From Oscillibacter sp. (GTDB lineage: Bacteria > Bacillota > Clostridia > Oscillospirales > Oscillospiraceae), in contig JAKSQE010000061.1 of assembly GCA_024404295.1 (NCBI GenBank), positions 1 to 7,380 of the forward strand: DNA of 7,380 nucleotides. The letters are read 5' to 3'. Shown in pieces: positions 1 to 5,961 of the stretch (positions within the stretch are counted from its first letter, which is position 1; every line of letters starts with the position of its first letter). A model generated the notes under the pieces. That model was not told where the DNA came from and searched no databases. It saw only the letters and a list, made by a program, of their open reading frames with translations. The translations under genes and the position numbers were made by a program.

Positions 1-973
1 GGAAATAGGGACGACCGAGACTTGCAGGGGGCTGATCCTCACGCTTGTTACGCATGCTGGTAATGATCAAAACCACGATAGTGACGATATAGGGGAGCAT
101 CTTGTACAGTTCCTTAATGGAGAGGTTTGTGCCGGTGGGGATGAACAGATACAGAATGTACAGACCACCAAACAGAATGGAAGACAGGACGCCCACGTTG
201 GGACGCCAGATCGTGAAGATGACCAGTGCAATAGCTAGCCAGCCGCGGTCACCGAAAGCGTCGTTAGACCAGACACCGCAGGCGTAGTCCATGACATAGT
301 ACAGACCGCCCAAACCGGCAATCATGCTGCCGATACAGGTTGCGCCGTACTTGTAGCGGGTGATGTTGATACCGGCTGCATCAGCGGTGGCAGGGCTTTC
401 ACCCACGGAACGCAGTTCCAGACCGCTGCGGGTATGCTTCAAGAAATAAGAGGAAGCCAGAGCGATGACAATGGCAAGATAGGCCAGGAAGCCATAGGAC
501 AGGAAGATCTTGCCGAACCATCCAAGCTTATCAGCCACAGGCAGAGAACGGCTGAAGTAGGCGCTGGTAGCAGAAAGAGCGATGGACGGCACATCTGCAC
601 CACTGATCTTGATCAAAGAGCCACCAAAGAAGTTACCAAAGCCCACACCGAAGGTGGTCATAGCCAGACCGGTAACGTTCTGATTGGCACGCAGGGTAAC
701 AGTAAGGAAGCAGTACAGCAGACCCATCAACAGGGAACCCAGAAGAGAGCACAGCAGAGGAATCATAATGGCCAGAAAACCGTTCATGCTGCTACCGGAC
801 TGCTCATAGAAGAAAGCACCGATCACACCGCAGATACCGCCCACATACATGATACCGGGGATACCCAGATTCAGGTTGCCGGACTTTTCGGTAAGTGTTT
901 CGCCGGTAGCACCGTACAGCAGAGGAATGCTCTGAACAACTGCACGAGGAATGAAGGAAACCAAATCAAACAT
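1..973 (-). CDS. Nucleoside ABC transporter, second permease (NupQ/YufQ-like), 3' end cut by window edge
   Basis: Integral membrane permease of a BMP-type purine nucleoside importer, BPD_transp_2 family (LivH/RbsC-like). Read on the minus strand from ATG at 973, it stays open for 324 codons to the window edge. Family marks: the GETLTEKSGNLNLGIPGIM stretch at residues 24-42, the ANQNVTGLAMTTFG block at 96-109, the cytoplasmic GLELRSVGESPATADAAGI motif at 184-202, and GDRGWLAIALVIF at 241-253. Several hydrophobic spans are evident (about 40-56, 66-91, 158-177, 244-278, 292-306). The last visible residues, QPPASLGRPYF, resemble the usual C-terminal tail of this family, so only a few residues are probably missing. 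Start choice: an AGGAGG at 983-988 lies 9 nt upstream, and the ATG is 4 nt after the stop of the first permease, implying translational coupling. It should pair with the other permease to form the channel. Substrate identity is inferred from the neighbours. Confidence 0.93.
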   Translation of the reverse strand, partial: MFDLVSFIPRAVVQSIPLLYGATGETLTEKSGNLNLGIPGIMYVGGICGVIGAFFYEQSGSSMNGFLAIMIPLLCSLLGSLLMGLLYCFLTVTLRANQNVTGLAMTTFGVGFGNFFGGSLIKISGADVPSIALSATSAYFSRSLPVADKLGWFGKIFLSYGFLAYLAIVIALASSYFLKHTRSGLELRSVGESPATADAAGINITRYKYGATCIGSMIAGLGGLYYVMDYACGVWSNDAFGDRGWLAIALVIFTIWRPNVGVLSSILFGGLYILYLFIPTGTNLSIKELYKMLPYIVTIVVLIITSMRNKREDQPPASLGRPYF

Positions 974-977
974 TGTC

Positions 978-2072
978 TCAGCCCTCCTTCTTTGCACTCT
1001 TGCGGAACTTCAGCTCATAGGAGATGAAGAACTCGCTGCCGATGATAAAGAACAAAATAATACCGGTCAAAATATCGCCAAATGCGTGGTTCAGACCGAA
1101 GTTTGTGGAGATCTCACTGGCACCGCGATCCAGGAACACCAGCAGGAAGCTGGTAAACACCATGGTGAAAGGATTGAACTTTGCCAACCAGGACACCATA
1201 ACAGCGGTAAAGCCGCGACCACCGGCAATGGTGGTGGTGATGGTGTGATCGGTTCCGCCAACCAACAGCAGACCGGCAATGCCGCAGATGGCGCCGGACA
1301 GCAGCATAGTGCGGACAATGACACGACCCACTTTGATACCAACATAACGAGCTGTACGCTCACTTTCACCAACCACAGCGATCTCATAGCCGTGCTTAGA
1401 ACGGCTCAGGTAGAAGTACATGAAAATCGTGATCACTGCCACCACAATAATGTTCAGCAGGTACTTGTAGCTGCCAATCTGAGGCAGCCAGCCAGCCTCG
1501 GTGGACTGGTTGATAATACCAATCTTACCGGCACCCTTAGGAACTTCCCAGACGATGACGAAGAATGCGACCAACTGGGTTGCAACATAGTTCATCATCA
1601 GGGTGAACAATGTCTCATTCGTATTCCACTTAGCTTTGAAGATGGCAGGGATACCGGCCCAAATAGCACCGGCAACACAGCTGGCGATAATCATCATCAC
1701 GATCAGCACAGCGTTGGGAACCTTGTCACCAAACAGGATCATGCAGGCTGCGGTGGCAAGACCGCCGATCAGCACCTGACCCTCGGCGCCAATGTTCCAA
1801 AAGCGCATGCGGAAAGCGGGAGTAACAGCCAGAGAAATGCACAGCAAAATGGCAAGATTCTGACACAGGATCCAAATCTTTCTGGGGGTACCGAAAGCAC
1901 CCTTCCAAATGGTTTTATAAATTTCCACAGGGTTTTCGCCGGTCAACGCAGTGGTCACAATGGCGCAGACCACCAATGCCAGCAGAACTGCGATTGCACG
2001 AATAGCCCATGCGCCGTACCAGGGAAGCTCCTTGCGCTTGGCAATGTGGAACAGGGGTGTTTTGTTATGCAT
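978..2072 (-). CDS. Nucleoside ABC transporter, first permease (NupP/YufP-like)
   Basis: A 364-residue integral membrane permease, BPD_transp_2 family, the partner of the downstream permease in a purine nucleoside importer. Visible marks: an N-terminal span at about residues 23-43, the FWNIGAEGQ motif (91-99) typical of NupP-type subunits, NETLFTLMMNYVA (152-164), the cytoplasmic loop YEIAVVGESERTARYVGI (229-246), GFTAVMVSWLAKFNP (287-301), and a basic C-terminus ending FRKSAKKEG. Start choice: an in-frame GTG at 2084 overlaps the GGGAGG ribosome-binding site at 2084-2089, so it cannot be used well. The ATG at 2072 lies 11 nt beyond that site and is preferred. With this start the gene overlaps the end of the ATPase gene by 8 nt (ATGCATAA), a typical coupling arrangement. 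Family membership is clear; the exact substrate is inferred. Confidence 0.94.
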   Translation of the reverse strand: MHNKTPLFHIAKRKELPWYGAWAIRAIAVLLALVVCAIVTTALTGENPVEIYKTIWKGAFGTPRKIWILCQNLAILLCISLAVTPAFRMRFWNIGAEGQVLIGGLATAACMILFGDKVPNAVLIVMMIIASCVAGAIWAGIPAIFKAKWNTNETLFTLMMNYVATQLVAFFVIVWEVPKGAGKIGIINQSTEAGWLPQIGSYKYLLNIIVVAVITIFMYFYLSRSKHGYEIAVVGESERTARYVGIKVGRVIVRTMLLSGAICGIAGLLLVGGTDHTITTTIAGGRGFTAVMVSWLAKFNPFTMVFTSFLLVFLDRGASEISTNFGLNHAFGDILTGIILFFIIGSEFFISYELKFRKSAKKEG

Positions 2073-3612
2073 TGGCGTCTTCACCTCCCAGACGAGTCAT
2101 CATTGCACCTATCTGACGCTTGGTAGCGGTGCGGCCATCAATAATGCCGCTTACCTTACCACCGCACAGAACCAGGATTCGGTCGCACAGTTCCAACAGA
2201 ACATCCAGATCTTCGCCGACGTACAGAACGGCCACACCGGCTTTTTTCTGGCGATTTACCAGTTCATAGATGGTGTAGGAAGAGTTGATGTCCAGACCGC
2301 GGACAGCGTATGCAGTCAGCAAAACAGTGGGAGCAGAGGCAATCTCACGGCCAACCAGCACCTTCTGGACGTTGCCGCCGGATAAACGACGCACGGGAGT
2401 AGAAACACTGGGCGTGTTGACTTCCAGCTCTTCCACCACGCGCTCAGCCAGAGCCCGGGGATTCTTGCGGTTGGCAAACACAGAGTGTCCTTCCCGGAAG
2501 AAGCGGAGCATCATGTTAGCGGTTAGATCCATGTTGCCCACCAGACCCATGCCCAAACGGTCTTCGGGAACGAAAGACAGATTTACGCCCAAGGAGGAAA
2601 TGGCCATGGGATCCATACCGATCAGCTCTTTGCGGGAACCGTCGTCGTTGACATAGGAGATGCTGCCGGTATCGCAGCCCTGCAGACCTGCAATGGCCTC
2701 CAGCAGTTCTTTCTGGCCACAGCCGGAGATACCGGCGATGCCCAGAATTTCACCGCTGTTGGCGGTGAAGCTGACATCATCCAACTTCACGATACCCTCG
2801 GCATCGCGGACGGTCAAACCCTTGACCTCAATGCGAGGCTTGGGGTCGACGGGCTCGGGACGGTCAATGTTCAACGTCACGCTTCGACCCACCATCATGT
2901 TGGTCATTTCCTGTGCGTTGGTCTCGCAGGTCATCATCTGACCAACATACTGACCATGGCGCAGGACGGCTACACGATCGGACAGGTCTTCCACCTCATG
3001 CATCTGGTGGGTGATGATGACGATGGCCTTGCCGGCGTCACGCATGTTGCGCAGCACGGCAAACAGTTTGTCGGTCTCCTGCGGTGTTAAAACTGCAGTA
3101 GGTTCGTCCAGAATCAGAATGTCAGCACCACGATAGAGCACTTTGACGATCTCAACCGTCTGCTTCTGAGAAACGGACATGTTGTAGATTTTCTGATAGG
3201 GATCAACGTCAAAACCGTAGGTATCGCAGATTTCCTTGATTTTTTTGGCAACTGCATCGATATCAAGGCGACCGGGTTCTTTCAGGCCGAGAGCGATATT
3301 CTCGGCGGCTGTCAGAACGTCAACCAACTTGAAATGCTGGTGGATCATGCCGATACCATAGGAGAAAGCATCCTTGGGAGAACCGATCATAGCCTTTTCG
3401 CCGTTGATGCGGATCTCACCGCTGTCGGGGAAATAGATGCCGGAGAGCATGTTCATCAAAGTGGTTTTGCCACTGCCGTTTTCGCCCAGCAGAGCCAAAA
3501 TCTCACCTCGATAAATGTCAAGGCACACCCCATCATTGGCCACGACTGAGCCGAAGGTCTTTCGGATATCGCGCATTTCAATTGCAACCGATTTCTGGTT
3601 CAATGGCTTCAC
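2065..3612 (-). CDS. Nucleoside ABC transporter ATPase with two nucleotide-binding domains (NupO/YufO-like)
   Basis: A 515-residue cytoplasmic ATPase that powers the adjacent permeases; the length is normal for the family. NBD1: Walker A GENGSGKT (43-50), Q-loop region HQHF (91-94), signature position MSVSQKQ (145-151), Walker B ILILDEPT (165-172), switch histidine H202. NBD2: a degenerate Walker A, GISGCGQKEL (294-303), without the usual GKS/T; signature LSGGN (410-414); and a Walker B region LLTAYAVRGLD (431-441). A degenerate second domain is normal in sugar/nucleoside importers, so NBD1 is probably the main catalytic site. The signature of NBD1 departs from the more usual LSVGxQ. Start: GTG at 3612 has AAGG only 2 nt upstream; TTG at 3603 (11 nt from that site) is a real alternative. 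The ATG at 3614 is out of frame and hits TGA at once. The gene follows the lipoprotein gene after 136 nt that hold two stem-loops. Confidence 0.93.
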   Translation of the reverse strand: MKPLNQKSVAIEMRDIRKTFGSVVANDGVCLDIYRGEILALLGENGSGKTTLMNMLSGIYFPDSGEIRINGEKAMIGSPKDAFSYGIGMIHQHFKLVDVLTAAENIALGLKEPGRLDIDAVAKKIKEICDTYGFDVDPYQKIYNMSVSQKQTVEIVKVLYRGADILILDEPTAVLTPQETDKLFAVLRNMRDAGKAIVIITHQMHEVEDLSDRVAVLRHGQYVGQMMTCETNAQEMTNMMVGRSVTLNIDRPEPVDPKPRIEVKGLTVRDAEGIVKLDDVSFTANSGEILGIAGISGCGQKELLEAIAGLQGCDTGSISYVNDDGSRKELIGMDPMAISSLGVNLSFVPEDRLGMGLVGNMDLTANMMLRFFREGHSVFANRKNPRALAERVVEELEVNTPSVSTPVRRLSGGNVQKVLVGREIASAPTVLLTAYAVRGLDINSSYTIYELVNRQKKAGVAVLYVGEDLDVLLELCDRILVLCGGKVSGIIDGRTATKRQIGAMMTRLGGEDANA

Positions 3613-3653
3613 ATCCTTCTATCTTTAATATTTGAAAGTCATATAAATAATAA

Positions 3654-3703
3654 TACTGCAAAGGGCAACGCGGCGGGTTATCACTGCGCTCCCCTTTGCA
3701 GTA
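3654..3703 (-). other. Intercistronic stem-loop, 12-bp perfect stem
   Basis: A perfect 12-bp inverted repeat (TACTGCAAAGGG at 3654-3665 with its complement at 3692-3703) encloses a 26-nt loop, between the lipoprotein and ATPase genes. On the transcript it is followed by an AU-rich stretch (TTATTATTTATA) rather than a clean U-tract. It could therefore be a leaky attenuator or an mRNA-stabilising or processing element, not a firm terminator. Structure is seen; role is inferred. Confidence 0.7.
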
Positions 3704-3707
3704 CGAG

Positions 3708-3735
3708 CCGGGAAGCCCCGATTGGGGCCTCCCGG
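3708..3735 (-). other. Intercistronic GC-rich stem-loop, 12-bp stem with 4-nt loop
   Basis: CCGGGAGGCCCC on the minus strand pairs with GGGGCTTCCCGG across an AATC loop, 13 nt after the lipoprotein stop codon. The one imperfect position is a G-U wobble in minus-strand RNA but an A-C mismatch in plus-strand RNA, which fits transcription from the minus strand. There is no adjacent U-tract. Such hairpins behind a binding-protein gene commonly block 3' exonucleases and raise its mRNA level over the downstream transporter genes. That role is inferred here. Confidence 0.75.
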
Positions 3736-3748
3736 TCGTTGGGAACAA

Positions 3749-4984
3749 TTAGAAGCTGGTATCCAGCAGGTTAATACCGTCGATCTGCAGATCGAAGTAA
3801 GGAGCGGAACGCATCTCGGACTCGTGGAATGCGCCGTCAACGATAGCTTCGGTGTCGGGGGTGTAAGCAGCATCGGTATCGACATCAGCCATGTAGCTGG
3901 ACAGAGCCTCGCCGCCCACGGTGAAGGTGGTAGCGTCGAAGACCTTGATGGAACCATTCTGCAGGCCAGCCTTGACCTCGTCCATCTTAGCAACAGTGCC
4001 CTCAGCGGCAACAGCCTCGTTGACATCGGTCAGAACGACAGAGCCGGTCTCGATGGTGCCGGTCCAGTCAGCGGGGATCTCCTTGCCCTCAGCAACGCAC
4101 TCCATGATGAACTGGAAGTAGGGAGCCCAGTTGATACGGGAAGAAACGATGAAGGTGTTGGGGCAAGCGGAAATGGTGGAACCGTTGTAGGAAACGTCGG
4201 GAACACCAGCGGTCTCGCAAGCGGTGGGAGCGCCCATGGAGTCAGCGTGCTGGCTGATCAGCTTGCAGCCGTTGGAGATCAGCTTGTTAGCGCCTTCCTT
4301 CTCAGCGGTCTCATCATACCAAGAACCGGTGAAGGTAACATCCATGGTGACGGTGGGGCAAACGCTCTTAGCGCCCAGATAGAAAGAGGTGTAACCGGAG
4401 ATAACCTCAGCGTAGGTGAAAGCGCCGACATAGCCCATCTTTGCCTCATCGGCAGAGAACTGGCCAGCCTCGATCATCTCGTTCAGCTTCATACCAGCGG
4501 CAACGCCAGCCAGGAAACGGCCTTCATAGATGGAAGCGAAAGCGTTGTGGTAGTTGCTCAGGCCCTCGGTGTGAGCCTTGGTGCCGGTAGCGTGGCAGAA
4601 CTGAACCTCGGGGAACTCCTTAGCAGCCTGGATCATGTAATCCTCGTGGCCGAAAGAGTCAGCGAAGACGATGTTGCAGCCAGCGTCAACCAGCTCGCAA
4701 GCGGCGTCATAGCACTCCTGGCCCTCGGGAATGTTGGTACGCATGACATACTGATCATCGCTCAGGCCCATGGCAGCAATAGCTTCCTTAGCGCCGTTCA
4801 TGAAGTTCAGGTCATAGGTGGAGTTTTCATCGTGCAGGAAAATGAAACCGATCTTGACGGGGGTGGACTCCTCAACGGGGGTCTCTGCGGGGGTTTCTGC
4901 GGGGGTCTGGTTCTTGCTGCCGCAAGCGGTCAGCAGGCTCAGGCTCATAACCAGAGCCAGAGCGATAGAAAGAAACTTCTTCAT
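3749..4984 (-). CDS. BMP-family nucleoside-binding lipoprotein (PnrA/BmpA/NupN-like)
   Basis: A 411-residue extracytoplasmic receptor of the importer, BMP/PnrA family (PF02608), tethered to the outer face of the membrane. The N-terminus is a lipoprotein signal: MKK, a hydrophobic run, then lipobox LLTAC with the acylated cysteine at C21. A short Thr/Pro/Glu-rich linker with a TPAE repeat (about 27-41) precedes the binding domain, which begins at VKIGFIFLHDENSTYD (43-58). Family marks include YEGRFLAGVAAGM (153-165), MGYVGAFTYAEVISGY (183-198), and GSWYDETAEKEGANKLI with QHADSMG (220-251). Start is clear: GGAGGA at 4991-4996 sits 6 nt before ATG. It follows xpt by 59 nt with no terminator or obvious promoter, so it is probably read from the riboswitch-controlled xpt promoter. 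The ligand is likely a purine nucleoside, by family and by neighbourhood; the sequence alone does not prove which one. Confidence 0.95.
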   Translation of the reverse strand: MKKFLSIALALVMSLSLLTACGSKNQTPAETPAETPVEESTPVKIGFIFLHDENSTYDLNFMNGAKEAIAAMGLSDDQYVMRTNIPEGQECYDAACELVDAGCNIVFADSFGHEDYMIQAAKEFPEVQFCHATGTKAHTEGLSNYHNAFASIYEGRFLAGVAAGMKLNEMIEAGQFSADEAKMGYVGAFTYAEVISGYTSFYLGAKSVCPTVTMDVTFTGSWYDETAEKEGANKLISNGCKLISQHADSMGAPTACETAGVPDVSYNGSTISACPNTFIVSSRINWAPYFQFIMECVAEGKEIPADWTGTIETGSVVLTDVNEAVAAEGTVAKMDEVKAGLQNGSIKVFDATTFTVGGEALSSYMADVDTDAAYTPDTEAIVDGAFHESEMRSAPYFDLQIDGINLLDTSF

Positions 4985-5043
4985 GTAACATCCTCCAAAA
5001 TAAAATTCATGCTGCGGAAAATATAAAAGCTCGCTCTCCTCCC

Positions 5044-5622
5044 TCAGTTTTGAGGACGGAAAGCGATACTTACGTCATTCATGCTTTCAATAATGGCCAG
5101 GGACTCCACGCGCACACCCTGTGCGCGCAGCGTATCACCGCCACCCTGAAAGCCCTTTTCGATTGCCACGGCAGCACCAGCCAGCTTTGCGCCAGCCTGC
5201 TCCACCAAATCACACAGGCCAATCAGTGCCTTGCCGTTTGCCAGAAAATCGTCTACCAACAAAACCACATCACCCTTGCAGAGGTAGTCGCTGCTGACCA
5301 CAATGGTATAGTCGGTATTATGTGTATAGGAATGCACCACAGAGGTGTAGGTGCTGCCATCTACATTGCTGCTTTTGTGCTTTTTTGCAAAGACCATGGG
5401 TACACCCAGCTCCATGCCGGCAGCAGCTGCAATGGCGATACCGGAGGACTCAATGGTCAGAACCTTCGTCACACCGGCATCCTGAAACAGGCGTGCAATC
5501 TCAACACCCATTTCCTTTAGGAAAGCGGTGTCGATCTGCTGATTCAAAAAGCTTCCGACTTTCAGAATACCGCCGGGGAGTACTTTACCTTCGGTCAGGA
5601 TTTTTTCTTCCATCAACTGCAT
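5044..5622 (-). CDS. xpt: Xanthine phosphoribosyltransferase
   Basis: Converts xanthine and PRPP to XMP and pyrophosphate in purine salvage, in the cytoplasm. The 192-residue protein matches the length and order of Bacillus Xpt. It shows GKVLPGGILKVGSFLNQQID near the N-terminus (12-31), IESSGIA (57-63), the VPMVFAKKHKS segment (74-84), the PRPP-binding loop VLLVDDFLANGKAL (119-132), and IEKGFQ with VRVESLAIIES near the end. Start choice: the open frame runs upstream into the riboswitch, but AGGAGG at 5633-5638 points to ATG at 5622 (10-nt spacing), which also aligns with the family N-terminus. A second ATG (residue 4) is 19 nt away and less likely. Expression is predicted to be shut off by guanine through the riboswitch and terminator in the leader. 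The gene heads a probable operon with the nucleoside importer. Confidence 0.96.
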   Translation of the reverse strand: MQLMEEKILTEGKVLPGGILKVGSFLNQQIDTAFLKEMGVEIARLFQDAGVTKVLTIESSGIAIAAAAGMELGVPMVFAKKHKSSNVDGSTYTSVVHSYTHNTDYTIVVSSDYLCKGDVVLLVDDFLANGKALIGLCDLVEQAGAKLAGAAVAIEKGFQGGGDTLRAQGVRVESLAIIESMNDVSIAFRPQN

Positions 5623-5652
5623 TTTGAATCGTCCTCCTTGGTAGAATGAAAC

Positions 5653-5683
5653 AAAAAAGGCAGGCAAATAGAACTTGCCTACC
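5653..5683 (-). terminator. Riboswitch-controlled intrinsic terminator ahead of xpt
   Basis: On the minus strand GGTAGGCAA pairs with TTGCCTGCC (9 bp, one G-U) over a 7-nt loop, followed directly by six U (5653-5658). It ends 15 nt before the xpt ribosome-binding site, so it must be bypassed for expression. This is the expected output structure of a transcription-terminating guanine riboswitch. Confidence 0.88.
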
Positions 5684-5686
5684 GAT

Positions 5687-5719
5687 AAAAAACCCATCGC
5701 CCACACAAATTGTGCGGGC
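5687..5719 (-). other. Middle hairpin of the xpt leader, followed by a U6 tract
   Basis: GCCCGCACA pairs with TGTGTGGGC (9 bp, one G-U, loop ATT; arms at 5711-5719 and 5699-5707). Six bases (GATGGG) separate it from a U6 tract at 5687-5692. The gap makes it a poor terminator as drawn. It may be a spacer hairpin, a weak first terminator or part of an alternative fold. Its role is not known. Confidence 0.6.
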
Positions 5720-5729
5720 AAATAAAAAA

Positions 5730-5793
5730 CCAATAGTCGTAACTCAGGCGTTACGGTAGAAACTTTCGGGCCAAGCATCCGAAATTATATCGG
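5730..5793 (-). promoter_or_regulatory. Guanine-class purine riboswitch aptamer controlling xpt
   Basis: The minus-strand leader folds as a purine aptamer. P1 is CCGATA with TATTGG (5788-5793 / 5730-5735). P2 is TTTCGG with CCGAAA (5779-5784 / 5764-5769). The invariant J2/3 segment GTTTCTACC lies at 5763-5755. P3 is CGTAAC with GTTACG (5750-5755 / 5738-5743). J3/1 reads AC before the P1 3' strand. The pyrimidine that selects the ligand (C74 in the Bacillus xpt aptamer) is C, complement of 5736, predicting guanine rather than adenine. L2 keeps the GG and L3 the CC needed for the loop-loop contact, but both loops differ from the common GAUAUGG / CCGUAAA forms. Expected effect: guanine binding stabilises P1 and lets the downstream terminator form, turning off xpt and probably the importer genes. 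Confidence 0.93.
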
Positions 5794-5817
5794 CAAATAT
5801 CTTCTTTTTATGCGTTT

Positions 5818-5846
5818 ATATTACATGGAAGTTGCTATTTTGTCAA
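5818..5846 (-). promoter_or_regulatory. Sigma-A-type promoter for the xpt-importer operon
   Basis: On the minus strand a perfect TTGACA (-35, 5846-5841) is followed after 17 nt by TAATAT (-10, 5823-5818). Transcription would start near 5811, about 18 nt ahead of the aptamer P1, which fits a riboswitch leader. This is the only strong promoter seen for the block from xpt to the permeases. Confidence 0.8.
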
Positions 5847-5961
5847 CATGGACAAAGGATGAAAATGAGATTCATAAAAACTACACAAAAGCAAGTCAAA
5901 TTTTGAAGATTTTTCCGGTAAATACAGGGGAAGTTAACATGGATATCAATGATACTTCTAT
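5847..5961. other. AT-rich remainder of the thiN-xpt gap, nothing recognisable
   Basis: The 339 nt between the thiN stop and the xpt start hold the xpt promoter, aptamer and terminator in the xpt-proximal part. This remaining 115-nt portion next to thiN shows no gene with a ribosome-binding site and no convincing terminator for thiN, so thiN transcripts might read through into the xpt leader. Confidence 0.5.

Larger units (their letters stand above)
5663..5799 (-). repeat. Three copies of the octamer TATTTGCC in the xpt leader
   Basis: TATTTGCC (transcript sense) occurs at 5799-5792, overlapping the aptamer P1 5' strand; at 5724-5717, entering the 5' arm of the middle hairpin; and at 5670-5663, entering the 3' arm of the terminator. 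The terminator 5' arm contains GGCAA, which can pair with TTGCC of all three copies, suggesting competing pairings. The repeats are seen directly; the switching role is inferred. Confidence 0.75.

Noticed and set aside
434..1027. A 197-codon plus-strand open frame antisense to the second permease
   Set aside because: Same mirror composition; the minus strand carries an uninterrupted 324-codon permease with family motifs.
951..2126. A 391-codon plus-strand open frame antisense to the first permease
   Set aside because: The product is rich in Gln, His, Asn and Asp, the typical mirror of a hydrophobic membrane protein, and has no ribosome-binding site or family marks.
3722..5026. A 434-codon plus-strand open frame covering the whole lipoprotein gene
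   Set aside because: It is antisense to a clear BMP lipoprotein with signal peptide and ribosome-binding site. Its predicted product is low-complexity Gly/Ser/Val-rich with no recognisable domain, as expected from codon bias of the true gene.
4985..5043. An independent promoter or second riboswitch ahead of the lipoprotein gene
   Set aside because: The 59-nt gap shows a ribosome-binding site but no paired -35/-10 boxes and no aptamer-like stems.
5623..5778. N-terminal extension of xpt up to 5778
   Set aside because: The extension translates the riboswitch and terminator; family length and the AGGAGG at 5633-5638 place the start at 5622.
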